A program made the position numbers and the translations under genes. Shown piece by piece: positions 18,731-28,257 of a DNA stretch of 64,000 bases (position 1 is the stretch's first letter; the number at the start of each line of letters is the position of its first letter). The notes below the pieces were generated by a model. That model had not been told where the DNA came from. It searched no databases and worked only from the letters and a program-made list of their open reading frames with translations. The DNA lies in contig CAYRFE010000017.1 of the NCBI GenBank assembly GCA_964423645.1, positions 10,317-74,316 on the forward strand. Reading direction: 5' to 3'. Source of the stretch: CAYRFE01 sp964423645 [NCBI: uncultured bacterium]. GTDB taxonomy: Bacteria; Macinerneyibacteriota; Macinerneyibacteria; Macinerneyibacteriales.

Positions 18731-20464
18731 ATGGCAGGAATAGGATTCGAACTAAAAAAATTATTCGGTGATGATGTTTTCACAAAACGAATACGGGCAT
18801 ATGCCTATTCAACCCTTGTATCGGTCGGGCCTTGGATAGCAACGGTAATAGTATTAAATGTATTTACCTTATTATCGGCAGCAATTTTGAAAGATATTAC
18901 GCAAAAAGATCTTTTTATGGGTACTGTTGTATATAGTTTTGTATTTTCCCAAATTATAACCGCTCCGATCCAAATGCTGATCGTGCGTTTTTTGTCGGAT
19001 AAATTGTACGGTGAAATGTATGATGCGATTAAACCGTCGTTCATCGGTTTGAATAAAATACTTGTCGCTCTCACGGGAGCAATTTCTGTCGGGTATTATA
19101 TGCATACCAAATTACCGATTTATTACATTGTATTTGCATCCGCACTTTTCATTTTGGTCAGTATGACATGGATCATCATGGTGTATCTGAGCGCTATTAA
19201 AAACTATGCGGTTATCGCTAAAGCGTTCATATACGGAAGTGTTTTGGCGATTCTTGCGGTGATCATAACATTGAACTTCCCGATACGGTTCCCTTTATTC
19301 CAAGAGGCAACGAATCTTCTTTGTGCATATACTGCAGGAATGGCTCTTACCTATATAATTCTTTTGGTGGCGTTTTTACGTACATTCATTTATTCCAATC
19401 GAAAAGAGTTTGAGTTTTTGACGTATTTTAAAAAAGTACCATCTTTGTTTTTTATCGGACTTTTTTATACCGTGGGATTGTGGGCAGACGATATCCTTAT
19501 GTGGTTCAGCGTCCTTGGCGTAGAAGTGTTTGAAACATATCGATTCGCACCTATATATGATAACGCCGTTTTTTTCGCATTTCTTACGATCATTCCGACA
19601 ATGACACTTTTTATGGTTTCTATAGAAACGGAATTTTACGATTCGTACCGTAATTATTTCGGTCTTATTTCTTCGAACGGACCGCTTGATCATATCGAAG
19701 CGGCGAAAAAAAATATGATAACGACGGTGTTTCGGCAGATAATCTATGTCATGGAAATACAGATTATCATTACCGCTATCAGTATTATTGTCGCACGCGA
19801 AGTATTTACCGTGTTGCAAATGCCGTTGTTATTTACTGAAATCTTTAAAATAACCGCAGCCGCGGCATTATGCAATGCATTCGCTTTGATAATTATGTTA
19901 GTGTTGCTTTATTTTGAGGCACGAATGCATGCGCTCATCATTGCATTCGTACTGTTTTCGGGTAACATTGTATGGACACTTGTATTTATCCCGAAAGGTA
20001 TCGATTACTACGGATTCGGTTATTTTATCGGATCATTCAGCGCATTACTTTGTGCCGTGTTGCTTCTCGTGTATTTTTTGAAAGACATTACCTATTTTAC
20101 GTTTTTCCGACAACCGATGTTTGTGGTAAGAAAAAAGTCGTATATCAGGCGGGTATCGATAATAGTTTTACGAATGATGGACAGAATGGTGCTGAAGATG
20201 AGGGTTGTGCCGGTGTATATATTATTACGAGTCGCTGCAATTTTGTGTTTTATAGGGTTTTTGTACGGTGTGACACAATGGACTAACGAACAATATTCGC
20301 ATACGCAACATAGCAATCTATACGAGCAGGCACGACGTCATGATATATCTCGTAAGGATAAATCGATCAGAGGTCGTGAGTCAAAGAATTGGTCACAATC
20401 AGTTCGAAAAGAAAAGGAAGAACTTCCCGCACAAAAAGATAAAAAAAACGGGACCGACAAGTAA
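18731..20464 (+). CDS. pelG: PelG-like exopolysaccharide transporter with extra C-terminal tail
   Basis: 577 residues from ATG 18731, which gives the family start MAGIGFELKKLF; GAAAGG lies 10 bases upstream. At least twelve hydrophobic helices follow, as expected for the MATE-like flippase that moves Pel across the inner membrane. The protein is about 120 residues longer than Pseudomonas PelG (about 456). After the last expected helix comes a basic segment (FVVRKKSYIRR), one more helix (~VYILLRVAAILCFIGFLYGV), then a very charged tail rich in K, R, E and Q. The tail is unexplained and may contact another Pel component. Last gene of the Pel-like operon. Confidence 0.88.
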   Translation: MAGIGFELKKLFGDDVFTKRIRAYAYSTLVSVGPWIATVIVLNVFTLLSAAILKDITQKDLFMGTVVYSFVFSQIITAPIQMLIVRFLSDKLYGEMYDAIKPSFIGLNKILVALTGAISVGYYMHTKLPIYYIVFASALFILVSMTWIIMVYLSAIKNYAVIAKAFIYGSVLAILAVIITLNFPIRFPLFQEATNLLCAYTAGMALTYIILLVAFLRTFIYSNRKEFEFLTYFKKVPSLFFIGLFYTVGLWADDILMWFSVLGVEVFETYRFAPIYDNAVFFAFLTIIPTMTLFMVSIETEFYDSYRNYFGLISSNGPLDHIEAAKKNMITTVFRQIIYVMEIQIIITAISIIVAREVFTVLQMPLLFTEIFKITAAAALCNAFALIIMLVLLYFEARMHALIIAFVLFSGNIVWTLVFIPKGIDYYGFGYFIGSFSALLCAVLLLVYFLKDITYFTFFRQPMFVVRKKSYIRRVSIIVLRMMDRMVLKMRVVPVYILLRVAAILCFIGFLYGVTQWTNEQYSHTQHSNLYEQARRHDISRKDKSIRGRESKNWSQSVRKEKEELPAQKDKKNGTDK

Positions 20465-20505
20465 CATATGCCCCGGTTTCCTCATAGTTTTTGAGAGGAG
20501 TGTAA

Positions 20506-21612
20506 ATGAATGTCGAATATTTTCGTCAATTATTTCCGGTAACTCAACACGCCATATTTTTGAATAATGCGGCAGAATCTCCACTGAATATACGCACGAA
20601 ATCAGCATTGGATGATTATATACGATTAGCGCTTCATGAACCTTTCAACAAAGAATCTCCGCGAAATGCTATACGCGAACGGTTAGCTCGTATTTTCGGC
20701 GGTACCGCATCTGATTACGCGTTGGTTACGAGTACCGGTGTGGGTATTGGCATGGTAGCTCAAGGTTTTCCCTGGCAACATGGTGACAATGTCGTAGTCC
20801 CCGCAGACGAGCATTGGAATAACACTTTTCCGTGGATAGCGTTACGTGAAAAAGGCGTTGAGGTTCGCTTCGTTGAGCCGGGAGTTGATGAGCGTGTAAC
20901 ACCTGAGTCTGTCGCATGTCATGTTGATAATCACACAAAGATCGTTGCGTGTGCAGCGGTGCGGTTCACTACAGGCTTTCGCGCGGATTTAAAGCGGATC
21001 AGTGAACTCGCTCATGCGCACAAAGCATTGTTTCTTGTCGATGCTATTCAAGCCGCGGGAGTGATTCCGATCGATATTGACACTTTGGGTATTGATATTA
21101 TGTCTGCCGCGGCCTTCAAATGGCTTTTGGGATTACCGGGGAGCGGTTTTGTATACATAAACAAAACCGCACGGCAGATAATATCTCCTGTTTTGCCGGG
21201 AATGTTTGCGGCAGAAAGTGATTTTCGAGAACTTCGGTATTTTCCCGATGCGCGAAAATATGAGACGGGAACCATCGCATATCCGCTTTTTCATGCTTGG
21301 ACGGCCGGCTTGGACCTTCTTACGGAAATCGGCATTGAAACCATTCATTCTCGTATTATGATACTCACCGATCGAATTATTGACGGATTGGTTGCAAAAA
21401 AACTGACTGTTTTTTCACCCGTAGCGCAGGAAAGCGAACGGTCGGCAATTATTTCATTCAGTGTTGGTGACAGTAACACCAATGAACAATTGATTGAAAC
21501 ACTTTCGAAAAATCGCGTCATCGTTGCATTGCGTGACGGCAGGATACGAGTAAGCCCGAATTTTTATAATAGCGAAGAAGATATCGACACTTTTTTGGAG
21601 ATGATAGGATGA
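20506..21612 (+). CDS. Class-V PLP aminotransferase (cysteine desulfurase/epimerase-like)
   Basis: 368 residues of a fold-type I, class-V enzyme. FLNNAAESPLN is the substrate-entry N-terminus, ALVTSTGVGI the cofactor phosphate loop, LFLVDAIQAAGVIPIDI holds the pyridine-nitrogen aspartate, and AAAFKWLLGLPGSG carries the Schiff-base lysine, Lys205. The family includes cysteine desulfurases and isopenicillin-N-epimerase-like enzymes. There is no obvious active cysteine loop, so the epimerase/lyase-like branch seems more likely, but the substrate is unknown. GAGAGGAG precedes the ATG. It follows pelG by 41 bp and overlaps the next gene by 4 bp. Confidence 0.85.
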   Translation: MNVEYFRQLFPVTQHAIFLNNAAESPLNIRTKSALDDYIRLALHEPFNKESPRNAIRERLARIFGGTASDYALVTSTGVGIGMVAQGFPWQHGDNVVVPADEHWNNTFPWIALREKGVEVRFVEPGVDERVTPESVACHVDNHTKIVACAAVRFTTGFRADLKRISELAHAHKALFLVDAIQAAGVIPIDIDTLGIDIMSAAAFKWLLGLPGSGFVYINKTARQIISPVLPGMFAAESDFRELRYFPDARKYETGTIAYPLFHAWTAGLDLLTEIGIETIHSRIMILTDRIIDGLVAKKLTVFSPVAQESERSAIISFSVGDSNTNEQLIETLSKNRVIVALRDGRIRVSPNFYNSEEDIDTFLEMIG

Positions 21613-22202
21613 TCGTATCCATTTTCGAGCAGTTTCCATGTGGCGAAACCGAACGATGTCTGCTTATTCAACCGCGCAGTGAGTTCGCTGCACAATTGTT
21701 CGAAATTTACGGGGATAATGATACCATGCAGTTTATGCAACGTCCGCCGGCGCAAACGGTTTTAGAATGTGAAACATTGATCGCTGCATGGAATGATGAT
21801 TTTCAGTGTCAAAAATCAATACGTTGGGCGATCATGTTGAAAAATAACCCCGAAAAATTGATCGGAACGGTCGCCTTGCACTACTGGTCGATCCAAAATC
21901 GGAGGGTAGAGTTGGGTGCTGATATCAACAAGTTGTATTGGGGAAAAGGAATCAGTAGTGAAGTCACAAAAGAAGTTATCGATTTCGCTTTTGAAAAACT
22001 GAATGTCAATCGTCTGGAGTTGCGGTGCGATCCTCGTAATATGGGATCGATTGTAATAGCTCAAAAATTCGGTTTCACGTTTGAGGGCACTTTGCGTGAA
22101 CATGTATATGTCGAAGGGAAAGGATTTGTAGATGAAACGGTGTATGCAAAACTTCGTAAAGATCATCTCGCGTTGAAAAAATGTGATCGAGAGCGCATGT
22201 AA
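21609..22202 (+). CDS. GNAT N-acetyltransferase, RimJ/RimL-like
   Basis: 197 residues. The pattern ENPEKLIGTVALHYW, VELGADINKLYWGKGISSEV (acetyl-CoA phosphate loop region), FEKLNVNRLELRCDPRNMGS and KFGFTFEGTLREHVYV is that of RimJ/RimL-type protein or small-molecule acetyltransferases. The substrate cannot be told. Start overlaps the stop of the aminotransferase gene (ATGA), so the two are translationally coupled. Confidence 0.85.
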   Translation: MIVSIFEQFPCGETERCLLIQPRSEFAAQLFEIYGDNDTMQFMQRPPAQTVLECETLIAAWNDDFQCQKSIRWAIMLKNNPEKLIGTVALHYWSIQNRRVELGADINKLYWGKGISSEVTKEVIDFAFEKLNVNRLELRCDPRNMGSIVIAQKFGFTFEGTLREHVYVEGKGFVDETVYAKLRKDHLALKKCDRERM

Positions 22203-22235
22203 TGTTGCATACCGGTCAATTTCAACACTTTGAGC

Positions 22236-22530
22236 GCTTTGCAAAATTACTATTTTTATGAATTGTACCCACCCCACACCGCATTTAGGGAAAAAATAAA
22301 AAAAGAAAAAAATTCGAATTTCGCAAAGGACTCACCTTATACGGATGTGCCGTCTGAATAGTGATAACGTCATATGTCCGCTCGCTGAATTAAGTTAATC
22401 TCATTAGATCAAATTCTGGGAAGCTTGCTGCGACTTGAGATATGAAAGGGACATGGATACGAAGTCCCACTATATAACAATTTAAGCCCCTCACAATTTT
22501 CACGGGAGGGGTTTGGGGTGGGCGCACAAA
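22236..22530 (+). repeat. Interspersed element remnants, copies 2 and 3, in 447-bp gap
   Basis: The gap 22203-22649 holds two decayed copies. 22236-22330 has both ends (GCTTTGCAAAA and TTCGCAAAGG) but has lost its central hairpins. About 22441-22530 keeps an altered GATACGAAGTCCC palindrome and a TCACGGGAGGGG half-hairpin without clear ends. The rest of the gap holds the promoter at 22594-22622 and nothing else I can recognise. Confidence 0.65.
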
Positions 22531-22593
22531 GTGATACCTCGTAGCTTGTTGCGGGCTAGTTCATTAATCGCTAGTTATCTCAGGTTTACCCTA

Positions 22594-22622
22594 TGGACGT
22601 TTTATGACAAATATGCTATACT
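22594..22622 (+). promoter_or_regulatory. Sigma-70-like promoter of CAP protein gene
   Basis: TGGACG (22594-22599), 17-bp spacer, TATACT (22617-22622). The gene's GGGAGG ribosome site and ATG follow within 30 bases. Confidence 0.55.
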
Positions 22623-22649
22623 ACCCATAAGTATATACGGGAGGTACAT

Positions 22650-23663
22650 ATGAAATTTGTGTATTTGTCTTTATTGTTTTTATACGCCGCTGTTGTTTTT
22701 GCATACGATGACGCAGATATTCGTCGCATTCTCCGTGAAAATGAAACCGTAACTCTTCTTGAAGAGTATAAAGATGATGAAGAAATGATACGACTTAAAT
22801 GTGAGCATATTGATTATATTAATTCTTTTCGCACAAAATACCGTGTTCAACCGGTTAAATTTGATGTGTTGGCGAGTAGGATCGCAAATATGCATGCGAA
22901 ACGAAGTGTTGATAATGATTATTACGGACATTGGGATTTAGACGGTAATACGCCGTTTTTACGATATGGGCTTAACGGGGGCAAAGATCATGTGTCGGAA
23001 AATGTATTTACAAAATTCGGAGGACTAACGTATACAAAGGGATATCCGAGAAATAAAATAATTCAAACAATCGAAGCGCAATACAAAGGAAAAATAAATG
23101 CGATCATGCGTGAAGGTGTTGACGAATTTATTGCGGAAGGCCCCGGAGGTGGGCATCATGATACATTGGTCAATGAATTTCATAACTATGTCGGGATAGG
23201 TTTTGCTGTAGCCACAGAATATGGAGAGACGAAGAGTAATTACAGAATTGTGTATTGTGAGGAGTATCTAGACAGGTATATTGATTTTAACCCCTTCACA
23301 CAGACGGTAGCGCGCGGTGAATCCGCGACGATCTCGGGGAAAATACTACCGAATGATTGGGGTTTATATGCGATCATAATTTATTATCATCCTTTCCCAC
23401 ATGCGATGACTCCCGACGATATCAAATCTCGCCACAGTTACCCCGATTATACCGATGAGAAATATACTACGTTATGGCCATGGGATATTTCTTTTGATAA
23501 AGAACAACAAACATTTTCGTATGATTTTGTAGCAAAAAAGAAAGGATATTATTACGTACAATTATTTTTAAAAGAAGGAATTGATTCGATACCCTATAAC
23601 GGGGGGAGTGCTTCAACACAAGGATTGTGTAGTGCTTCAGGTATTATTATTACCGTAAAGTGA
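22650..23663 (+). CDS. Secreted CAP/SCP-domain protein
   Basis: 337 residues with a signal peptide (MKFVYLSLLFLYAAVVFA). A CAP (SCP/PR-1/allergen V5) domain spans about residues 45-210. CEHIDYINSFRTKYRVQPV is the first helix, YYGHWDLDGNTPFLRYG and SENVF mark the cavity region with candidate metal His residues, and FHNYVGIGFAVA is the conserved core strand. A beta-sandwich-like C-terminal domain follows (~220-337). Function of bacterial CAP proteins is mostly unknown; an extracellular or periplasmic role is expected. It ends 6 bp before the downstream hybrid kinase, suggesting joint transcription. Confidence 0.8.
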   Translation: MKFVYLSLLFLYAAVVFAYDDADIRRILRENETVTLLEEYKDDEEMIRLKCEHIDYINSFRTKYRVQPVKFDVLASRIANMHAKRSVDNDYYGHWDLDGNTPFLRYGLNGGKDHVSENVFTKFGGLTYTKGYPRNKIIQTIEAQYKGKINAIMREGVDEFIAEGPGGGHHDTLVNEFHNYVGIGFAVATEYGETKSNYRIVYCEEYLDRYIDFNPFTQTVARGESATISGKILPNDWGLYAIIIYYHPFPHAMTPDDIKSRHSYPDYTDEKYTTLWPWDISFDKEQQTFSYDFVAKKKGYYYVQLFLKEGIDSIPYNGGSASTQGLCSASGIIITVK

Positions 23664-23669
23664 TGTGAT

Positions 23670-26600
23670 ATGACAAAAAAACGCCCCATGACCGTGGAAG
23701 AGTTAGAAAAGCGACTCGCTGCGGCGGAAAGTGAAATCAATCGACTGACTGAGGAGAAAAACGCTCTTGCTCATGCGTTTGATTCATTGCCGGAACTTGT
23801 TTTTATAAAAGATGATGCCAATAACTTGTTATATGCCAATAAAAAATATCGTGAGGTTTTGTGTTTATCAGATAATGAATATATACAAAAGAATTTATTC
23901 GATATTATTCCGCCTGATCACGCACGAAAATTTTTTGAACGGGATATGGATGTTATAAAAAAGAGAACGGCGATCACTCATGACGAAATCATTGAATTGT
24001 ACGGAAATCGTATTATTTTACGTATTTCAAAGACATTTTTTGTCACACAAAACGGGCAGAAATGTATTCTCGGGATTGCGTCTGACATTACCGAGATAAT
24101 AAAAAAGCGATTGCATTCAGATGCACAGATAAGTCAACTTTGGAAAGATGTCGGTGTCGCATATCCGATGGTATCATTCGCCGTGTGTTCAAAAAAACTG
24201 ATTCATTGGAGTAACAGATTTGGGGAGTTGTTCTCTATTGACAATGAATTACCCGTGTTCATTCATGATCTGCCTGCGTTTGATCGAGCGATAAAACCTT
24301 TTTTAAAAGCGATCAAGAAAAATGTACCTGTTATCGCAGAGCGAGTCGTCCTGGATGGAGAATATGGGAATGATGAGTATTTGTTGTTTGCGCAACCTGT
24401 CGTCGGCAGTAAGCCGGGGCAAGTAATCATTCTTTTTATACCTGCAGGGACAACTGCATGTAATGAAAAACAAAACGAGATATACGGTCATATCTTAAAA
24501 TCAATGCAAGGAATTGTATATCGAATGGAATATGATGAAGACCTGACCATCACTTTTATCTCAGGTAATGTGAAGGGGATCACCGGTTACGGACATAAGA
24601 TATTATGCCCCGGCAAATCGTTTACCCAACTCATTCATGAAGATGATCGAGAAAGGGTTTGTAATGTAATCCATAACGCCTACATAAAGCATAAAAAACG
24701 GTATCAAGTCATTTTTAAAAGTACTCACCGTGACGGATCGGATATATGGTTATATGATCGGGGAGCTTTTTTCGAATTTGCGGGAAAAGTATTTTGTGAA
24801 GGACTGATTGTTGATATCACGCATCAATATCGTTCCCGACAAAAATTATATACTGCTCGTCGACGAATGCATGAATATGAAATGTTGTTCAATAGAAGTG
24901 CTTCGATCATTATTCGATGGAAGTTGAACGGGCGATTAAAGGTTGATTATATTTCAGACAATATTTCGCGCTTCGGATATACTCCGGAAGATTTTTATAC
25001 CACATTCGAGGGTGATTACTCGATTATTCATCCCGGCGATGAGGAACGCGTGTTTGCTGAAGCGAAAGACTTTTCTATAGTGGAGCGGACCGATTATATT
25101 CAAGAATACCGAATTTTAACTAAGGATGGAGCTACGCGCTGGGTGATCGATCAAACGTGGGCCGTCAAAGATCCGCATGGTACGATTATCAATTGGTACA
25201 GTATTCTTATTGATATTACTGAGGCAAAAGAGAATGAACTTGCGTTTGCAGAAGAACGAGAGCGACTTCGCGTCACAATACGAGCTATTGCTGACGGAGT
25301 GGTAGCGACTGATATCTTAGGTACTATTGTATTGTGTAATGATGTGGCGAAAGATCTTTTTGCATTAACGGAATCTCCGGAAGGTCATGTTTTCAGTGAT
25401 TATTTCCATGCTCGTAATGCACTTTCGGGAGAAGAAACGCCGAATGTGATAAAAGAAATTCTTTCCGGACAGGGGCCGACGTCAGTTCGTCCGGTTGTAT
25501 TAACCGATATTCACGGAAACAGAAAATTTGTAGAATACAGTGCTTCGCCAATTATTAATGACAGTAAAAAGATCGTTGGTGTCGTGGTAGTGATTCGTGA
25601 TGTCACATTACGGAATAAACTTGAAGCTGAAGCACAGAAAGCGGAGAAACTTGAATCAATCGGCGTGTTGGCAGGCGGGATAGCTCACGATTTTAATAAT
25701 ATATTAACGGCTATCTACGGGAATATCAGCCTCGCCAAACTTCATGTCGCTGATAATGAGAAGGCAGTGCAGTTACTCGATTCCGCTGAACGGGCGAGTG
25801 GTCATGCTAAAAATCTTGCAGGCCAATTACTTACATTTGCGAAAGGCGGAGCTCCTTTTAAGCGGATAGGCAATTTCGGAAAAACACTGATCGAGTCGGT
25901 CACGTTTATTATGCGAGGGTCAAATATTAAAACGATATTTCATGTGAGCGATGATCTTTGGGCCGCCGATTACGATGACAATCAACTTGCACAAGTTATC
26001 GGCAATTTAGTTTTAAATGCAAAGCAATCAATGCATAACAATGGTGTACTTACGGTGACTGCGACGAATTGCAGCGGTGAAAACCGACCTGAAAATGCAC
26101 TTTTCGATCACTATATTCGCGTAAGTATCAAAGATAACGGTTGCGGCATAAAGAAAGAAGATCTTGAAAAAATCTTCGATCCTTATTTTACAACCAAAGA
26201 GAACGGTTCGGGATTAGGACTCACAACAAGTTTTTCTATCATCAAAAAGCATGACGGATTTTTTACTATCAACTCGTTGCCGGGCGATGGAACTGAATGT
26301 GTGTTTTATTTACCGGCAATAACGGATGCGGTCGTTCCTGAACCGATACCAAAGCAACCGCTTGCAGTCGGGATCGATCTTGGGGTTGTGCTTGTAATGG
26401 ATGACGAGCCGCTTGTACGTGAAGCGGCAGGTGAATTTTTTAAGTATCTGGGCTATATGGTTCTTTATGCATCAGAAGGTACAGAAGCAATCGATATTTT
26501 AAGTATATCCGATCAAAAAATTGATATTACTGTTTTGGATATTACGATACCGGGTGGGCTTGGGGGAAAAGAGATCATCCAAAGTATCAGACGTTTATTT

Positions 26601-26759
26601 CCGACAGTCTATACGATTGTATCCAGCGGTTATTCGGATGATAAGGTTATTGCATCATACAGTGAGTATGGATTCCATAATGTACTGAAAAAGCCGTATA
26701 CTATCGCAGATGTTGGAGATGTGCTTGATTCATATAAAGCGTGGAGGTCCAATAAATGA
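23670..26759 (+). CDS. Multi-PAS hybrid sensor histidine kinase
   Basis: 1029 residues without a clear transmembrane helix, so probably cytosolic. An N-terminal coiled coil (~8-30) leads into about four PAS modules (~30-150, ~270-390, ~400-525, ~535-655). Then come HisKA with GGIAHDFNN (His673), HATPase with KDNGCGIKK and GSGLGLTTSFSI, and a C-terminal receiver with VLDITIPGG (Asp957). Phosphate probably moves to its own receiver; no output domain is present. Its stop overlaps the start of the VOC-nitroreductase gene (ATGA), implying coupled expression and perhaps a shared redox theme. Confidence 0.9.
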   Translation: MTKKRPMTVEELEKRLAAAESEINRLTEEKNALAHAFDSLPELVFIKDDANNLLYANKKYREVLCLSDNEYIQKNLFDIIPPDHARKFFERDMDVIKKRTAITHDEIIELYGNRIILRISKTFFVTQNGQKCILGIASDITEIIKKRLHSDAQISQLWKDVGVAYPMVSFAVCSKKLIHWSNRFGELFSIDNELPVFIHDLPAFDRAIKPFLKAIKKNVPVIAERVVLDGEYGNDEYLLFAQPVVGSKPGQVIILFIPAGTTACNEKQNEIYGHILKSMQGIVYRMEYDEDLTITFISGNVKGITGYGHKILCPGKSFTQLIHEDDRERVCNVIHNAYIKHKKRYQVIFKSTHRDGSDIWLYDRGAFFEFAGKVFCEGLIVDITHQYRSRQKLYTARRRMHEYEMLFNRSASIIIRWKLNGRLKVDYISDNISRFGYTPEDFYTTFEGDYSIIHPGDEERVFAEAKDFSIVERTDYIQEYRILTKDGATRWVIDQTWAVKDPHGTIINWYSILIDITEAKENELAFAEERERLRVTIRAIADGVVATDILGTIVLCNDVAKDLFALTESPEGHVFSDYFHARNALSGEETPNVIKEILSGQGPTSVRPVVLTDIHGNRKFVEYSASPIINDSKKIVGVVVVIRDVTLRNKLEAEAQKAEKLESIGVLAGGIAHDFNNILTAIYGNISLAKLHVADNEKAVQLLDSAERASGHAKNLAGQLLTFAKGGAPFKRIGNFGKTLIESVTFIMRGSNIKTIFHVSDDLWAADYDDNQLAQVIGNLVLNAKQSMHNNGVLTVTATNCSGENRPENALFDHYIRVSIKDNGCGIKKEDLEKIFDPYFTTKENGSGLGLTTSFSIIKKHDGFFTINSLPGDGTECVFYLPAITDAVVPEPIPKQPLAVGIDLGVVLVMDDEPLVREAAGEFFKYLGYMVLYASEGTEAIDILSISDQKIDITVLDITIPGGLGGKEIIQSIRRLFPTVYTIVSSGYSDDKVIASYSEYGFHNVLKKPYTIADVGDVLDSYKAWRSNK

Positions 26760-27595
26760 GCGGGATACTTTTTTTTCGTACCGAAAAACCTGATGAAATA
26801 GATTCATTTTATCGGGATGTTATGGGAATGGAAATATGGTTGGTGCAAGCAGAATGTACAATTTACCGACACGGGAATATTTTACTCGGATTTTGTAAAG
26901 GAATCTATGCGGAAACGCAGGGATGTATAACATTCTTCTATCCTTCTCAGGACGATGTTGATTCAATGCACATGCGCCTTATTCCGCATCATGCTGACAC
27001 TCCGCGTACAAATGAGATATATAACATTTATCAATTTTATGCACGAGATCCGGAAGGACGAGTGATTGAATGTCAGATGTTCTTCGATCATATGAATCCC
27101 TATCATGCACTGACCGATGCGCTTATAGAGCGAAGAAGTATCCGGTTATTCACCAATGAGATCGTACCGAATGAAGTATTATTGCGTGTATTTGAAGTAT
27201 GCCGTTACGCACCCACATCATGCAATTCTCAAGGATATTACTATCGTATCGTGCGGGATCAGAATATTCTTCAAAGGCTTGCACACGTCCGAGGGAATTC
27301 AAGTGCGCCGATAGCGAATGCAATGTGTGCAGTGATTGTAGCCGTTGATCCGCAAAAAACACAACGACCGGAGCAGGACGGAAGTATTGCTGCGTATCAT
27401 TTTCTTTTATCAGCCTGGGGTTTTGGTTTAGGGACGTGCTGGATCGGTGGTATGGATCGTGATGAGGTAAAGACGTTGACGGGTATTCCGATCAATCATT
27501 ACCTCGCAGCAGTGACACCGGTCGGATATTTCGTGAGTACACGTGCCGTCTCGCCACGTAGAGATGTCTATGAATTTGTGCAGGGGCTCGAGTAA
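26756..27595 (+). CDS. VOC (glyoxalase-like) and nitroreductase domain fusion
   Basis: 279 residues with two domains. Residues ~1-112 form a VOC/glyoxalase-type fold (SGILFFRTEKPDEIDSFYRD, ending FYARDPEGRVIECQMF). Residues ~118-279 form a nitroreductase-family flavoprotein: ALIERRSIRLFTNEIVP is the FMN-binding start, CRYAPTSCNSQGYYYRIV the phosphate loop, and FGLGTCWIGG the second conserved motif. Likely FMN-dependent NAD(P)H oxidoreductase with a substrate-binding VOC module; substrate unknown. Translationally coupled (ATGA) to the hybrid kinase upstream. Confidence 0.82.
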   Translation: MSGILFFRTEKPDEIDSFYRDVMGMEIWLVQAECTIYRHGNILLGFCKGIYAETQGCITFFYPSQDDVDSMHMRLIPHHADTPRTNEIYNIYQFYARDPEGRVIECQMFFDHMNPYHALTDALIERRSIRLFTNEIVPNEVLLRVFEVCRYAPTSCNSQGYYYRIVRDQNILQRLAHVRGNSSAPIANAMCAVIVAVDPQKTQRPEQDGSIAAYHFLLSAWGFGLGTCWIGGMDRDEVKTLTGIPINHYLAAVTPVGYFVSTRAVSPRRDVYEFVQGLE

Positions 27596-27602
27596 GGCGT
27601 GC

Positions 27603-28081
27603 GACCTGTGCGAAACTATCATTTTTTGAATGTGTGCCCACCCCAAACCCCTCCCTTGAAAATCGGGAGGGGCTTAAATTTTTCTAATGTAGCGGGGACT
27701 TCGTCCCCGCACCCCTTAAAGAATTTCACAATCGGCCTTAAAAAATTATCGTGAAGCAATTCAAGTGTTTTTTCGTGAAGCAGCGCATACTGTGTGAGCA
27801 TAGCGAGTTTATGCGCTGTAGAAAAAATACGCAGAATTGTAGATGATTTTTTACAGCCTTGACCTTTTTGTTGCTTTTTGTGTCAAGACAAAAAGTAAGG
27901 CAGGATTTTATAAGTTGCGCCATCCACAAACCCCTCCCGTGAAAATCGGGAGGCGGGCAGAAAGATTTTCTACCCCTACAAAAAATCCTAATGTAGCGGG
28001 CGCATACCATGCACCCGACTTCGCCCCCCATTTTTTTTAGAAAATAAAGATAGTTTGGAAATATTGAATGTTGCGAAGGTC
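27603..28081 (-). repeat. Long composite interspersed element, copy 4 (inverted orientation)
   Basis: Fills most of the 662-bp gap 27596-28257. Ends: GACCTGTGCGAAAC and GTTGCGAAGGTC. It holds two CCCCTCCC-type hairpins, a GGGGACTTCGTCCCC palindrome, a GGGCGCATACCATGCACCC palindrome, and a roughly 200-bp internal module (about 27719-27925). That module is nearly identical, in reverse orientation, to those at 46083-46290 and 48228-48435. Short open frames inside copies are conserved only because the DNA is; I do not call genes. Confidence 0.85.
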
Positions 28082-28167
28082 TTATGTAGTATTATTTTTA
28101 TTCTTGAAAGTGGAACTATAACACGTCGGTCATTGAGTGATTGCGATGCACAATTACCACGAATTAC

Positions 28168-28203
28168 CCCCTGTGAAGAGGCTTTGATTCCTCGCCACAG
28201 GGG
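28168..28203 (-). other. Strong hairpin downstream of M16 operon
   Basis: CCCCTGTG pairs with CACAGGGG, and after a 2x2 mismatch GAGG pairs with CCTC. It lies about 55 bases beyond the stop of the second M16 gene. No T-run follows on the minus strand, so it may stabilise the mRNA 3' end rather than act as a classical terminator. Confidence 0.45.
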
Positions 28204-28257
28204 TGGGGGCACATCTACCTGGAATGGGAGCTGTGCAAAGAGCTGTAGAGCGTAGTA

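Noticed and set aside
27619-27801. Short open frame reading MLTQYALLHEKTLELLHDN, found again at 46199-46396 and 48342-48539
   Set aside because: It is conserved only because the repeat DNA is conserved. It has no ribosome site, and its C-terminus runs through the palindromes, differing among copies.
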